Below are positions 18,146 to 28,786 of a stretch of DNA of 60,893 nt, piece by piece. Below the pieces are notes generated by a model. That model saw only the letters and a program-made list of their open reading frames with translations. It was not told where the DNA came from and did not search any database. Numbering within the stretch: position 1 is the stretch's first letter; every line of letters begins with the position of its first letter. The stretch lies in assembly GCA_026416095.1 (NCBI GenBank), contig JAOAFV010000009.1:1-60893 (forward strand). The letters are read 5' to 3'. This DNA is from Bacteroidales bacterium. Its GTDB lineage: Bacteria > Bacteroidota > Bacteroidia > Bacteroidales > GWA2-32-17. The translations under genes were made by a program, and so were the position numbers.

Positions 18146-18931
18146 TTAAACTATTTCAAAATATTTTGAAATTTCTGATTTTACTTCCTGAATACTTTTA
18201 TTGTAGAATAAGTTACCTTCAAAAGCTATGCTTATTGCCCCATTTTCTTCAGAAACCACTATAACTATAGCATCTGTTTGTTCGGCAACAGCAAGGGCAG
18301 CTCTATGACGTGTTCCATAATGAGGAGGTAAATTGGCAGTATTATTAATGGGCAGTATACAACGAGCAGCAACTATTTTATTATCTCTAATTATTACAGC
18401 TCCATCATGAAGTGGAGTATCTTTTTGGAAAATACTTAATAACAAAGAAGAAGTAATTTCGCTATACAGCTTTTCGCCTGTATCGATGTAGCTGTCTAGT
18501 TTCATTTTTCTAGCAATTACTATTAAGGCACCTGTTTTAGTTTTCGAAAGTATTGAAATACTTTTTAAAATTTCACTTGCCTTTAAGTAAGGAGTTTCTT
18601 TTTTTCTTTTTATTAAATTTTCAATTCTTTTTGGTATGCTAACAGAAAAAAATTTGGACCCTGTATAAATTAATGCCTTTCTTATTTCTTGCTGAAATAC
18701 AATAATGAGAGCAATAAGACCAATATTAATAATCTGGCTAAGAAGTCCAGAAAGCAATTCCATTTTAAAAGTTTTTACTAAAATCCATAAAAAATATATT
18801 AGAGCAATTGTAGTAAATACATTAATAGCAACAGAATCTTTCAGAATTATGTAGATTTTGTAAAGTATGAAAGAAAAAACTATAATATCGATTAATTCAA
18901 GTATGGTAATATTCAAAAAGAAAATATTCAT
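18146..18931 (-). CDS. cdaA: Diadenylate cyclase (membrane-bound, CdaA type)
   Basis: A 261-residue enzyme that makes cyclic di-AMP from two ATP. Three membrane helices fill residues 1-95. The DAC/DisA_N domain follows, with the catalytic DGA motif (LHDGAVIIRDNKI, near 180) and RHR motif (YGTRHRAALAVAEQTDA, near 204), then VSEENGAISIAFEG. Length and order match CdaA. It overlaps the end of folP by 4 nt, so the two are translationally coupled; folP-cdaA adjacency is a recurrent arrangement in Bacteroidota. No YbbR-type regulator gene follows. Confidence 0.93.
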   Translation of the reverse strand: MNIFFLNITILELIDIIVFSFILYKIYIILKDSVAINVFTTIALIYFLWILVKTFKMELLSGLLSQIINIGLIALIIVFQQEIRKALIYTGSKFFSVSIPKRIENLIKRKKETPYLKASEILKSISILSKTKTGALIVIARKMKLDSYIDTGEKLYSEITSSLLLSIFQKDTPLHDGAVIIRDNKIVAARCILPINNTANLPPHYGTRHRAALAVAEQTDAIVIVVSEENGAISIAFEGNLFYNKSIQEVKSEISKYFEIV

Positions 18932-19788
18932 AAAATAACACTTTTATATTTTTTATAAATTTCAACTAGTTGTTTAGTTTCTTTAACATCATGAACTCGG
19001 AGAATATCTGCTCCATTGAGCAATGCTATTGTATGGGCAGCCATTGTAGCAGGTAAAGCCTCATTAGGAGTAATGTTTAATAATTTATACAACATAGATT
19101 TTCTTGAAATTCCCACAAGAATAGGAAAATTCAAAGTTTTAAAAACACTTAAATTTTTAAGGAGTATATAGTTATCGTCGATAGTTTTACCAAAACCAAA
19201 GCCAGGATCTATTATTATATCGGAAAAATTATGAGAAGTGAGAATTTTTATTTTTTCGGCTAAAAAGTTATATACCTCACTAACTACATTAGAATACTTT
19301 GGATTATTTTGCATTGTTTTGGGTATGCCTTTCATATGCATTAAAATATAAGGAACATTTAATTCTAAAATTGTGTTAAGCATTTCATTATCAATACTAA
19401 AAGCTGAAATATCATTAATTATTGAAAAACCATATTCAAGTACACAGAACTTGGCAGTTTCTGAATTGTATGTATCAATAGAAAATATAAAACCGTTAAA
19501 ATTTTTAATTACATTCAAAAATGGCTTTAAGATTTTAATTTCAGATTGAGAATCAATTAAATCGGCACCTGGTCTAGAAGAAACTGCACCAATATCAATA
19601 ATATGTGCCCCTTCGCTAATTTGTTTTTCTATTGTTTTTTCAAACTCTTTTATGTTTTTTATAACACTTCCAGAGTAAAAAGAATCGGCAGATAAATTTA
19701 CAATGCCCATAATTAAAGGGCTTTCAAATGAATATATTTTGTCTCTAATTTTAAAAGTTCTCTTATTATGAAATAAAGAGTATTTCAT
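18928..19788 (-). CDS. folP: Dihydropteroate synthase
   Basis: A 286-residue TIM-barrel enzyme of folate synthesis that joins p-aminobenzoate to the pterin diphosphate. All family motifs are present: GIVNLSADSFYSGS, DIGAVSSRPGAD, the ND pair in IINDISAFS, ILMHMKG, IDPGFGFGKT (sulfonamide/pterin loop), VGISRKSML and the terminal RVHDVKE. The first motif reads LSADSF where most enzymes have LTPDSF; Asp, Ser and Phe are kept. It starts 34 nt from the divergent tmk gene and overlaps cdaA by 4 nt. Confidence 0.94.
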   Translation of the reverse strand: MKYSLFHNKRTFKIRDKIYSFESPLIMGIVNLSADSFYSGSVIKNIKEFEKTIEKQISEGAHIIDIGAVSSRPGADLIDSQSEIKILKPFLNVIKNFNGFIFSIDTYNSETAKFCVLEYGFSIINDISAFSIDNEMLNTILELNVPYILMHMKGIPKTMQNNPKYSNVVSEVYNFLAEKIKILTSHNFSDIIIDPGFGFGKTIDDNYILLKNLSVFKTLNFPILVGISRKSMLYKLLNITPNEALPATMAAHTIALLNGADILRVHDVKETKQLVEIYKKYKSVIL

Positions 19789-19789
19789 T

Positions 19790-19797
19790 TATTTTTG
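19790..19797 (+). promoter_or_regulatory. Putative -7 box (TATTTTTG) for tmk
   Basis: An exact TAnnTTTG match in the 34-nt gap between the divergent folP and tmk genes, 25 nt before ATG 19823. Confidence 0.45.
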
Positions 19798-19822
19798 ATG
19801 TAAAATTAATAAATATTTTTAT

Positions 19823-20494
19823 ATGCCATTAATAGCCTTTGAAGGACTAGATGGTTCGGGAAAAAGTACTCAAATAAAGATGTTAAAAGAGTATTTAGTA
19901 AAAAAAAACTTAAATGTTTACTGTATTCATTTCCCACGTTTAAAAAATACTGTTTTTGGAGAATTAATATCATTATATTTACGAGGCGAACTTGGAGAAC
20001 TCGATTCTATACACCCTAAACTAATTTCCCTTCTGTACGCATGCGACCGGTGGCAATGTATAAGCAAAATAAAACGTTACCTTAATAAAAATTATTACGT
20101 ATTGCTCGACAGATATGTGTATTCAAATATTGCTTATCAATGCGCAAAATTTTCAAACGAAAAACAAAAAAAAGAATTACGCACATGGATAGAAAATTTA
20201 GAATACAACAAATTTAAAATACCAAAACCCGATTATTCTTTTTTTCTTGATGTACCTTGGAATTTTATTAAACAACAATTATCAATAGTAAGAAAGGGCG
20301 AAGACAGAGATTATCTTGAAAATAAAGAAGACATTCACGAAAGAAATTTAAATTACTTAAAAAAGGTTTATCACGAGTATTTGTTATTATGTAAAGAAAA
20401 GGAGCTTATCAAAATAAATTGTTCGCAAGGTAAAAGTATAGCCAGTATAGAAACTATCTTTAAAAGAATAAAAGATATTTTATTAAAGAAATAA
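19823..20494 (+). CDS. tmk: Thymidylate kinase
   Basis: A 223-residue dTMP kinase, needed to make dTTP. It shows the P-loop FEGLDGSGKSTQIKML, the DR(Y/H) motif in LLDRYVYSNIAYQCAKF, and a lid region with VRKGEDRDYLE. The C-terminal part is family-typical. It is the first gene of a likely pair with the DUF4153 membrane protein 25 nt downstream and divergent from folP. Confidence 0.92.
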   Translation: MPLIAFEGLDGSGKSTQIKMLKEYLVKKNLNVYCIHFPRLKNTVFGELISLYLRGELGELDSIHPKLISLLYACDRWQCISKIKRYLNKNYYVLLDRYVYSNIAYQCAKFSNEKQKKELRTWIENLEYNKFKIPKPDYSFFLDVPWNFIKQQLSIVRKGEDRDYLENKEDIHERNLNYLKKVYHEYLLLCKEKELIKINCSQGKSIASIETIFKRIKDILLKK

Positions 20495-20519
20495 ATATTA
20501 AATTTGAAAAAATTTTTTT

Positions 20520-22211
20520 ATGGGAACTTTTAATTACTACTACTTACTGAGAAAATCGGTGAATTCTTTTCTACGTTTTCCACTCGTAATTGTTTTTTCA
20601 TTAATAACGTTTATAGCTGGATGTTTTTATGTTTTAGGTTACAAAAATACATGGCAACATTTATTTTATATTTCAGCAACTGCAATACCTTTTTTTATAT
20701 CGTTAACACTGATTTTAGAAAAATACGAGACTTCTAAAAAATTTAACTATATTATTAATTTTGTCTTTGTACTTATTTTTTTTCTTGTATTTATTAATAG
20801 TCCACTAAAAGAATTTTATCTTAAACATTTTTATAGGTATATATTCTTGTTTATCTCGTTTACCTTTTCAATCTTTTATTTACCATATTTAGGGTTTAAC
20901 AATAAACTCTCATTTTGGCATTTTAATAGAGTTGTTTTAAAATGTTTCTCTCTTTCTTTTTTATATGCTGCTACAATTTTAATAAGTTTATCAATACTTA
21001 TATGGGCAGTTTTTGAAATGTTTAATTTCGACAACGTATACAAAGTAATATACATAATTTCGTTATTTTCACTTACATTTATTTTGCCTTGGCTTTTCAT
21101 TTCAGGAATACCCAAACAAAAAATTTATAACACACATTTCATATCTACTTATCCTGAATCTTTACTAAATTTAACAAATAATTTACTTATTCCTTTACAA
21201 ATTTTATTTTTTATTAGTCTGTTTATTATAATTGTTATTAAATCGTTTATTTTTCCAAATGTATCGTCATATTTTATATTACTTAAACTACTAATATTTT
21301 ATTTTTGTCTTAATATTTCTATAATTTCCATTGTACACCCAGTATTATTTGAAGAGAAAAATGTTAAATTACTAAAATTTATTAACTTAAGTTTAGTTTT
21401 CTCACTTTTTTTGCTTGCTTTATATTTTTACCTACTATTTGAAGTTTATGATATAAGTGTTTTCTTTATAAACAGGTATATTTATGCAATTATTGGTATT
21501 TGTTTTGCTGTTATTTTCGTCTATCTATTGTTAAAGCAAATAAAAGATATAAGGGTAATTCCTTTAAGTATTATGATTTTATCTTTAATAAGCGTTAGCG
21601 GTCCTTGGAATTTTTTAAATCAATACAAAAATTATCTTTTAAAAAGTTTAGAAACAAATCTGAATAAAGAGGTAAAAGAATATTTTATTTCGCTATATGG
21701 GTTACCTTCTCTTTGTAAGAAAATAAAAACCAGCGAATGCTTAGAAAAAAATATAACAGAAGCAGAAAAACTTAAAACAGAAGAAAGCTTTAAACATAGT
21801 ATCAATCCTTATATAAAAATTATTCCCCAATATAAAATCATAACATTACAATTAGACAAAAAAACAACTTTAGTAAGTTTTAACTTTAATAAAAATCATT
21901 TTGAACATATTTTTACAATAGATAACGATACGGGTAAAATTGTTTTCAATCCTTATATAAATAATATAAGCATTTTCTTAAATAATAGTAAAGAAACAGA
22001 TTTAAAATTAGACAGTTTATTAAAAAGAGTTGCAGATTATAAAAGCAAACAAGAAATTGCTCTGTCTCAGAATGAACTTAAATTCACGTTAAGGGGCAAA
22101 AAAAACAATTTTAACTTGTTTTTAGATGCTATTTCATTAAAATATAACATAGAAACTAAACAACACTCCATAGAATCTATAAATGGTTTTATTTTAATCA
22201 CAAAAAAGTAA
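20520..22211 (+). CDS. DUF4153-type multi-pass membrane protein
   Basis: A 563-residue inner-membrane protein with about ten to twelve hydrophobic segments in its first 370 residues and a soluble C-terminal domain (about 380-563) that looks alpha/beta. The opening region and overall pattern (aromatic membrane helices, SGIPKQ, VSGPWNFL near the end of the membrane block) fit DUF4153 proteins as found in Bacteroidota. No enzymatic motif or transported substrate can be named. It ends 5 nt from the convergent lipoprotein gene. Confidence 0.65.
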   Translation: MGTFNYYYLLRKSVNSFLRFPLVIVFSLITFIAGCFYVLGYKNTWQHLFYISATAIPFFISLTLILEKYETSKKFNYIINFVFVLIFFLVFINSPLKEFYLKHFYRYIFLFISFTFSIFYLPYLGFNNKLSFWHFNRVVLKCFSLSFLYAATILISLSILIWAVFEMFNFDNVYKVIYIISLFSLTFILPWLFISGIPKQKIYNTHFISTYPESLLNLTNNLLIPLQILFFISLFIIIVIKSFIFPNVSSYFILLKLLIFYFCLNISIISIVHPVLFEEKNVKLLKFINLSLVFSLFLLALYFYLLFEVYDISVFFINRYIYAIIGICFAVIFVYLLLKQIKDIRVIPLSIMILSLISVSGPWNFLNQYKNYLLKSLETNLNKEVKEYFISLYGLPSLCKKIKTSECLEKNITEAEKLKTEESFKHSINPYIKIIPQYKIITLQLDKKTTLVSFNFNKNHFEHIFTIDNDTGKIVFNPYINNISIFLNNSKETDLKLDSLLKRVADYKSKQEIALSQNELKFTLRGKKNNFNLFLDAISLKYNIETKQHSIESINGFILITKK

Positions 22212-22216
22212 CAATG

Positions 22217-22642
22217 TTAATAAGAATATTCTACAGGTGGATAATCGGTAAATAAAAGTATTATTTTGTTTGTATTATGCTGTTTCAAAGATCCTACATT
22301 ATATGCTCTTTTTATTTCTGAATTTTTACATTTAGGGTTTTCATTAAATCTCAATCCTAATTGCACTTTTGGTGGTAAAGATTTTAATATCATTCCATTG
22401 TAAACAAGATCAACTTCATCGTGCGGACAAATATTGGCTGTAAAAATTACTGAAAGTATAGAATCTTTTATATTTATTTCTTTTATTTTATAGGCATGTT
22501 TATTGTACGAATAATCAAAATTTCTATCTACAATAATATTTTTAATTATTGAATTCTTTTTACAACTTTCTTGATTTTTACATTTATACGAACATAGCAA
22601 AATAAGTAAAATATAAAACAGTAGGTAAATAAAACAATTCAT
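22217..22642 (-). CDS. Small hypothetical lipoprotein
   Basis: A 141-residue protein with a hydrophobic leader followed by LLCSYKCKN, a possible lipobox. The mature part has DEVDLVYNGMILKSLPPKVQLGL, a segment I associate with a conserved unnamed Bacteroidota lipoprotein type, and four further cysteines. Its first base overlaps the last base of the PD40-OmpA gene upstream, so it is translated from that operon. Function unknown. Confidence 0.65.
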   Translation of the reverse strand: MNCFIYLLFYILLILLCSYKCKNQESCKKNSIIKNIIVDRNFDYSYNKHAYKIKEINIKDSILSVIFTANICPHDEVDLVYNGMILKSLPPKVQLGLRFNENPKCKNSEIKRAYNVGSLKQHNTNKIILLFTDYPPVEYSY

Positions 22643-24768
22643 TATTTTTTAAGTACTTTAAATTCTACTCTTCTATTCATTGCTCTTCCTTCTTCGGTAT
22701 TATTAAACGCTATTGGTCTAGACATTCCATAGCCCACAACAGTCATTCTTTTTATGTCGACACCTTTACTTACTAAATAATCAGCAACTGCTTGAGCTCT
22801 ACGTTCCGATAGTTTTTGATTAAAGGCTTCTGAACCTATATTATCTGTATGTCCGCTTATTTCGATTTCTATTGTAGGATTGTTTTTTAAAAATTCAGCT
22901 GTACGATTAAGCTCAGGAAATGATTCGGGTAATAATACTGCTTTACCAAATTCAAAAAATATATTGTTTAGTCTAACAACCGATCCAACTTCTATTGGTT
23001 GCATTCTCATTATTTCGTCTTCTATTTCTATGTACTCAGTTACATCAGATAAATCTATAAATTTATTAACGTCAAAAAAACCAAGGCCAATTGCTCTAAA
23101 GCCATATTTTTTCCCAGCAGGTAAAACTATTTTAAATTCGCCAGTTGTAGGGTCTGTTCTTGCCACAGCCACTTCTTTTCCCGATGGTAATTCTTCAACA
23201 ATTATTCTTGCATCAACTGGTTGATTAGTTCGCTCATGTAATACTTTACCTGTTATTAAAACAACAGGTTTAGGTTTAATTTTCGATGGAAGTTTAATTC
23301 TAAAAATATCGTTTTTACCAAAAGAATTATTTTTTGAAGAAAAGTATGCATATTCACCCGATGCAGGAATATTATATTTTGTATCGGACTCTGGACTATT
23401 TAAAACTGGTCCAAGATTCATTGGTTCTGACCAATTTTGCCACGAATCATCTAGTCTGGTTGCTATAAAAATATCTTCTTTACCATACCCCGATTTACCA
23501 GATGTTGAATAATATAAAGTTACGCCATCGGCAGCTAGAAAAGGAGAATAATCATCACATACAGTATTTATTACTGGACCCAAATTTATTGGTTTCGACC
23601 AACGATTATCACCTTTTCTTATACTTACATATAAATCAAGACCTCCGTAAGAGTCTTTCCTTTCAAGCGCCATTAACAAATACATACCATCGTTCGATAA
23701 ATAATAATTTGCAAATGGACTTAGGTTATAGAAATCTTCTATAATTTGTCTTTCAGGAAACGACCAACCATTTTTAGTTCTATAGGATACCGACACACCT
23801 GAACCTGTAGTACCATCTCTATTGTAAATATTTGCGAGTAACAATGTATTGCCATCGGGTGTTATTGATTGCACAAAATTATTAAATCTATTGTTTAACG
23901 GAGCACCCATATTTTTAGCCTGCGACCATTTATTGTTATCGTCAAGAATTGAATACCAAATATCATCTTCATCTTTCTCACCACCAGCATTATCGGGATG
24001 AAACTTTCTTACAAAATAAAGAGTTCTTCCATCGGGAGAAATTAAAGGAGCCACTTCATCGTATTCAGAATTTATATTTCTACCTAAATTTTCTGGTTTC
24101 GAAGTAAATTGTAAATCAGGTATTAAATTTATATTCCACTTAATAGTATCTTTAGAGTTAGATATAGCTATTGCGTCTATACCATTTCTTCCGACTACTG
24201 CAACCGGGTTTAGCTTTATTTCTACTTGCGAAACTTCAAATTCTGTTAATTTAGGTAAAAATATATTAAGCATTCTTGCTTTTACACCTAGTAACATAGG
24301 TGTAGCCTGATATACTGATCTTGATTCTCCGTTTACACCATAAATAATAACTTCTTTTATAGCTGTTGGATTCGATCCTTCGGCAATAGCTATTTGCTGA
24401 ATCTTCATTGGAGTAGAAAACCCCACTTTTATAAAAGCATTATTATCCACTTCTCTTCCATCTTTTTCTTTGGTACACCAATTTGTTGGCAAATCACCTC
24501 CTATAGGTAAAGAATTAGGTGGTCCAAGTACCTGACGAGCAGAACGATCCTTTTTGCTAAACTCAGAAGAAAATGCAATCAATTGGTCGGCCCAAATTAT
24601 TCTTTTACTCCTCTCAATTTGTAATAAAGAATCTTTTATTAAAGCTGCCCTCCACTTAATAATATTACTATCTAACTGACTTTTTTTAGTCAAGTCTTCT
24701 ATTTCGACCTGCGATATTAATTTAAGTGTTATAAAGTACAATAGACAAATTAAACCAATTCTTTTCAT
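22642..24768 (-). CDS. PD40-OmpA envelope protein with N-terminal sandwich domain
   Basis: A 708-residue exported protein (leader 1-19). Residues about 75-190 look like a galactose-binding/discoidin-type sandwich (QVLGPPNSLPIGGD, VGFSTPMKIQQIAIAEG). Residues 215-500 form a PD40 propeller with repeats such as INSEYDEVAPLISPDGRTL and INTVCDDYSPFLAADG. Residues 505-590 are CarboxypepD_reg. The C-terminal 110 residues are an OmpA peptidoglycan-binding domain: ISGHTDNIGSEAFNQKLSER, AQAVADYLVSKGVD and RRVEF. It should bind peptidoglycan from the outer-membrane side. A -7 box lies 25 nt before the ATG. Confidence 0.9.
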   Translation of the reverse strand: MKRIGLICLLYFITLKLISQVEIEDLTKKSQLDSNIIKWRAALIKDSLLQIERSKRIIWADQLIAFSSEFSKKDRSARQVLGPPNSLPIGGDLPTNWCTKEKDGREVDNNAFIKVGFSTPMKIQQIAIAEGSNPTAIKEVIIYGVNGESRSVYQATPMLLGVKARMLNIFLPKLTEFEVSQVEIKLNPVAVVGRNGIDAIAISNSKDTIKWNINLIPDLQFTSKPENLGRNINSEYDEVAPLISPDGRTLYFVRKFHPDNAGGEKDEDDIWYSILDDNNKWSQAKNMGAPLNNRFNNFVQSITPDGNTLLLANIYNRDGTTGSGVSVSYRTKNGWSFPERQIIEDFYNLSPFANYYLSNDGMYLLMALERKDSYGGLDLYVSIRKGDNRWSKPINLGPVINTVCDDYSPFLAADGVTLYYSTSGKSGYGKEDIFIATRLDDSWQNWSEPMNLGPVLNSPESDTKYNIPASGEYAYFSSKNNSFGKNDIFRIKLPSKIKPKPVVLITGKVLHERTNQPVDARIIVEELPSGKEVAVARTDPTTGEFKIVLPAGKKYGFRAIGLGFFDVNKFIDLSDVTEYIEIEDEIMRMQPIEVGSVVRLNNIFFEFGKAVLLPESFPELNRTAEFLKNNPTIEIEISGHTDNIGSEAFNQKLSERRAQAVADYLVSKGVDIKRMTVVGYGMSRPIAFNNTEEGRAMNRRVEFKVLKK

Positions 24769-24793
24769 TGCTCCAAAAAGTAAAAAGTAGTTA

Positions 24794-24801
24794 CAAATAT
24801 A
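24794..24801 (-). promoter_or_regulatory. Putative -7 box (TATATTTG)
   Basis: An exact TAnnTTTG match on the minus strand, 25 nt before ATG 24768. A GGAG lies 4 nt before that ATG, one of the few Shine-Dalgarno-like sequences in the window. Confidence 0.45.
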
Positions 24802-24861
24802 TTAAATGTATTTTTAAATAAAAAAACTTTTCTTTAAATTTTTTCTAACAATTATTTTAAC

Positions 24862-24869
24862 TAACTTTG
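24862..24869 (+). promoter_or_regulatory. -7 box (TAACTTTG) for tRNA-Leu and the tig-clpP-clpX unit
   Basis: An exact TAnnTTTG match 14 nt before the tRNA 5' end, where transcription should start. No second box is seen in the 17 nt between the tRNA and tig. Confidence 0.55.
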
Positions 24870-24883
24870 CAAATGAAAAAATA

Positions 24884-24965
24884 GCGGGTGTGGCGGAATT
24901 GGTAGACGCTCCAGACTTAGGATCTGGTGCCGAAAGGCGTATGGGTTCGAGTCCCTTCACCCGCA
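24884..24965 (+). tRNA. tRNA-Leu (anticodon UAG)
   Basis: An 82-nt class II tRNA. The acceptor stem pairs GCGGGTG (24884-24890) with CACCCGC (24958-24964), with discriminator A at 24965. The anticodon stem is CCAGA/TCTGG (24911-24915, 24923-24927) with loop CTTAGGA, giving anticodon TAG for leucine CUA codons. A variable arm (TGCCGAAAGGCGT) and the T-loop GGTTCGAGTCC are present. CCA is not encoded. tig begins 17 nt downstream. Confidence 0.96.
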
Positions 24966-24982
24966 TTTAAAATTTATTAATA

Positions 24983-26305
24983 ATGAACATAACAAGAGAA
25001 TGTATATCAAATTTAAATGAAATAATAACTATTACAGTTGAAAAAAATGATTATGCCGAAAAAGTATCTCAAAGACTTAAAGAGATAAAAAAAAATACTA
25101 CAATTAAAGGATTCAGGCAAGGTAGTGCTCCAATGTACGTAATTGAAAAAATTTATGGGAAAAATGTTGCTTTCGTAGAAATTGAAAAATATATTAAAGA
25201 AGTTTTTGAAGATTACATTAAAACTAACAATATTCAACTAATTGCTACGCCCATTTTGTTAGAAACAAATTTAGAAAGTGTCTTAAATGAAGAATGTGAT
25301 GTTGTTGTTTTTAAATTTGAAGTCGGATTGAAACCCGAAATCAATATTTCTTTCAACAATAATGTAAAATTTAATTATTACCTTATAAAAGTTACTAACG
25401 ACATAATCGATAAAGAAATAGACAATATCAAATTCAAATATGGGAAATATATCAAAATCGATGAAGTTGAAAAGGATTCTTTTATTTACCTCACAATAAA
25501 ATCCGAAAATTTTAAAGAAAAATCTATTTATCTAAATCTAATGGATATAGATCAAAGCAAAGTCGATTATTTTATTGGGAAAAAAGTTAAAGACATTTTA
25601 CATTTCGACTTAAAAGAATTTTTAAGTAACGAAGAACAAATTGCTACAATTCTTAATGTGTCTAAAGAAAATCTGCCCACCGATAAAATCGAAATAGAAG
25701 CTGAGATCATTTATATTGAAAAATTCATTCCTGCTGAAAATAATAAAGAATTATGGGATAAACTTTTTCCAGACCAAAATATAAATAACGAAAATGAATT
25801 TAAAGAAAACGTAAGTAAAATAATAAAACTAAGATTTGAAAATTATAGCGATAGATTATTTAGAAAAAATGTATGGGATTATATTTTCGAAAATTATAAA
25901 ATAGAACTTCCCGAAAACTTTTTAAGAAAAAAATATAGAATAAAGGATGATATTGAATTCAAAGACGAAATATCTATTTTAAAAAAAGATTTAGTTATAG
26001 ATTATTTTTTGAAAAGTACTAACTTACAAATACAAAATAATGAAATAGAAAAAGTATCGAACGAATATATTAAAGAATATTATAAAAGATATTACAATTT
26101 CGATCTACCTGAAGAATATGTACGAAAAACTACAAAAAAGCTACTTGAAAACGAAAATGAATATATAAATTTTTATTATATTGCTGGCGAAAATAAAATG
26201 CTTCAGTACATTAAAGAAAATACATCTTTAGTATTTCAAGAAATATCGTTCGAGGAATTTATGAAATTATTTCGAGAAAATAATAACAAAAACGATAAAG
26301 TATGA
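24983..26305 (+). CDS. tig: Trigger factor, ribosome-associated chaperone
   Basis: A 440-residue chaperone. The N-terminal ribosome-binding domain carries the signature [16 protein letters not shown] (GFRxG loop). The middle region, where an FKBP-type prolyl isomerase would sit (about 145-245), is short and lacks clear FKBP motifs, as is usual in this phylum. The C-terminal helical cradle follows (about 260-440). It is first protein gene of tig-clpP-clpX, a classic order linking folding with degradation; it overlaps clpP by 4 nt. It starts just after tRNA-Leu with no room for its own promoter, so its 5' end is probably made by tRNA 3' processing. Confidence 0.9.
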   Translation: MNITRECISNLNEIITITVEKNDYAEKVSQRLKEIKKNTTIKGFRQGSAPMYVIEKIYGKNVAFVEIEKYIKEVFEDYIKTNNIQLIATPILLETNLESVLNEECDVVVFKFEVGLKPEINISFNNNVKFNYYLIKVTNDIIDKEIDNIKFKYGKYIKIDEVEKDSFIYLTIKSENFKEKSIYLNLMDIDQSKVDYFIGKKVKDILHFDLKEFLSNEEQIATILNVSKENLPTDKIEIEAEIIYIEKFIPAENNKELWDKLFPDQNINNENEFKENVSKIIKLRFENYSDRLFRKNVWDYIFENYKIELPENFLRKKYRIKDDIEFKDEISILKKDLVIDYFLKSTNLQIQNNEIEKVSNEYIKEYYKRYYNFDLPEEYVRKTTKKLLENENEYINFYYIAGENKMLQYIKENTSLVFQEISFEEFMKLFRENNNKNDKV

Positions 26306-26973
26306 ACAACTTTAAAAAATTTGCAGTAAAACATAGAGGCATAAGTAGCAATACATTAGATCACTATATTTCTGTTGTATCGGGTTATATTAACCCGATG
26401 ATTATAGAAGAAAGGCAACTAAATGTTGCAACAATGGATGTGTTTTCAAGATTAATGATGGATAGAATAATATTTTTAGGAACTGTTATAAACGAAGACG
26501 TTGCAAACATCATACAAGCTCAATTATTATTTTTAGAAAGTACAGATCCAACCAAAGATATTCAACTTTACCTTAATACACCAGGAGGTTCAGTTTATGC
26601 GGGCTTAGGAATATACGACACTATGCAATACATTTCGGCCGATATTGCAACTATATGCACTGGTATAGCTGCATCTATGGGGGCAATACTATTGTCGTCA
26701 GGTACAAAAGGAAAAAGATCGGCTCTACCTCATAGTCGTATAATGATCCATCAACCAATGGGAGCAGCAGAAGGACAAGCTTCTGATATAGAAATTACAG
26801 CACGCGAAATTTTAAAGCTTAGAAAAGAATTATACGAAATTTTAGCTTTTCATACTGGTAACCCCTATGAAAAAATAGCTAAAGATAGCGACAGAGATTA
26901 TTGGATGACATCTGAAGAAGCAAAGCAATATGGATTAATAGATGAGGTACTTGTAAGAGAAAAGAAGAAATAA
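26302..26973 (+). CDS. clpP: ATP-dependent Clp protease proteolytic subunit
   Basis: A 223-residue serine peptidase that forms the degradation chamber for ClpX. Catalytic serine is in [11 protein letters not shown] (Ser125), histidine in RIMIHQPMG (His150), and the aspartate in [10 protein letters not shown] (about 199). [16 protein letters not shown] is the substrate-loop strand. The N terminus is about 20-25 residues longer than mature E. coli ClpP and may be processed. The start overlaps the tig stop (ATGA type), and clpX follows after 6 nt. Confidence 0.96.
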   Translation: MNNFKKFAVKHRGISSNTLDHYISVVSGYINPMIIEERQLNVATMDVFSRLMMDRIIFLGTVINEDVANIIQAQLLFLESTDPTKDIQLYLNTPGGSVYAGLGIYDTMQYISADIATICTGIAASMGAILLSSGTKGKRSALPHSRIMIHQPMGAAEGQASDIEITAREILKLRKELYEILAFHTGNPYEKIAKDSDRDYWMTSEEAKQYGLIDEVLVREKKK

Positions 26974-26979
26974 CTTTTT

Positions 26980-28215
26980 ATGAAAAAATGTTTTTTTTGT
27001 AATAATCCTGAAAATCGTGTTTCGGGTTTAATTCACATTAAAGACGTATACATATGTAATGAATGCATAGGCATTGCAAATATGTTTCTTTTTTCAGACA
27101 AAGAGTCAGGAAAGGTAAACATAAAAAATTCTTCAAAAATTAGAATTTATACCCCAAAAGAAATTTACAACTTCTTAAACCAATATGTGGTTGGCCAAGA
27201 AGAAGCAAAAAAAACTATTTCAGTTGCAGTTTATAACCACTATAAGCGTATTACCAAAGAACATTCCTTAACAAATAACAACGAAGTTGAATTAGAAAAA
27301 TCAAATATAATAATTGTTGGCGAAACAGGTACAGGAAAAACACTTATAGCTAGAACTATAGCAAAATTTTTAGATGTTCCTTTTACCATTGTCGACGCAA
27401 CAGTATTTACTCAAGCTGGCTATGTAGGCGAAGATGTAGAAAGCATACTAAGTCGCTTATTACAAGCAGCCGACTATGACGTAGCAAAAGCAGAGATTGG
27501 AATTGTTTTTATTGACGAAATAGATAAAATAGCAAGAAAAGAAGGCGACAATCCAAGTATAACCAGAGACGTTTCTGGTGAGGGCGTTCAGCAAGCACTA
27601 TTAAAAATGCTCGAAGGCACAAAAGTAAATGTACCTCCCTATGGAGGAAGAAAACACCCAGAACAAAGATTTATCGAAGTCGATACAACTAATATATTGT
27701 TTATTTGTGGAGGAGCATTCAATGGTATCGAAAAAAAGATAAGTCAACGAATTAACGTATCCAAAATCGGTTTTAAAAGTCCAAAATTAAAAGAAAAAAC
27801 AGAAAACACTAATCTCTTGAGATTCTTGTCTCCTCAGGATCTCAAGTCATTTGGGCTAATTCCAGAACTCGTAGGAAGACTCCCAGTGATAACCTACATG
27901 AATCCTTTAACTAAAGAAGATTTACTTAATATTTTAACTATTCCAAAAAATTCAATCATTAAACAATATCAATATTTGTTTAGTTTAGATAACGTGAAAT
28001 TACACTTTACAGATGATGCTCTCGAATTTATTGTTGACAAAGCAATTGAGTTTAAACTTGGAGCAAGAGGCTTAAGAACTCTTTGCGAATTTATTTTGAG
28101 AGATTTGATGTTTGAACTTCCTTCTTTAAAATCAAAAAATGTAGTCATTAATTCAGACTTTTGCTTACAAAAATTGAACGAAAATAAATTCGAAGAAATA
28201 TATTCAATTAGTTAA
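26980..28215 (+). CDS. clpX: ATP-dependent Clp protease ATP-binding subunit ClpX
   Basis: A 411-residue AAA+ unfoldase that feeds proteins to ClpP. The N-terminal zinc finger has Cys4, Cys7, Cys26 and Cys29. The core follows: Walker [14 protein letters not shown], the pore loop GYVGEDVES, Walker [12 protein letters not shown], the RKH loop region [12 protein letters not shown], the IGF-type ClpP-binding loop (KIGFKSPK, with IGF intact) and sensor 2 [12 protein letters not shown]. Last gene of tRNA-Leu-tig-clpP-clpX; 765 nt of gene-free DNA follows. Confidence 0.96.
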   Translation: MKKCFFCNNPENRVSGLIHIKDVYICNECIGIANMFLFSDKESGKVNIKNSSKIRIYTPKEIYNFLNQYVVGQEEAKKTISVAVYNHYKRITKEHSLTNNNEVELEKSNIIIVGETGTGKTLIARTIAKFLDVPFTIVDATVFTQAGYVGEDVESILSRLLQAADYDVAKAEIGIVFIDEIDKIARKEGDNPSITRDVSGEGVQQALLKMLEGTKVNVPPYGGRKHPEQRFIEVDTTNILFICGGAFNGIEKKISQRINVSKIGFKSPKLKEKTENTNLLRFLSPQDLKSFGLIPELVGRLPVITYMNPLTKEDLLNILTIPKNSIIKQYQYLFSLDNVKLHFTDDALEFIVDKAIEFKLGARGLRTLCEFILRDLMFELPSLKSKNVVINSDFCLQKLNENKFEEIYSIS

Positions 28216-28786
28216 CATTATTTAAAAATTGTAGATTTTGTGTTATTTAAAAATTTTAAACCGTAATATTGCGAGAAATTAAATAGTATGTAACTAAAAT
28301 CTTTTAGCATAGCTTTTTTAGAAAGTTAATAGCTTTTGTTTGTAGCTTAGGTATTGTAACATTATCATAACTTGTTTAACATTAGTCAATGTGCCCCTAA
28401 AATTTCCTATTAAAGATTCTGATATTAAATTTTTTTATATTGCATCTATTGTATTGCTTTATAAATACTATTGTAAAGAATGTGAAAAGTTACATACATG
28501 GATTTTAACGTCTTATTAAGTTTTGAATATCTGTTCTTTTAGCTTAAAAATATTCTTTTTTACATCTATAACATTTATAACAATAAAATTCGTTGCCGAT
28601 TAAATTTAATATTCTTATACATGGCTTTTCTTTATTTTACAACTAATAATCCTCTTAATTTAGAGATAATATTATTTCTTTTATTAATTTTATGAACCAA
28701 ACAGACCATTGTAAATAAATACAAGTAAATACTTTTCCTTAAAGCTTTTATAAGTAAATTAAGTGTAATCTATTCATTAGTTATTT

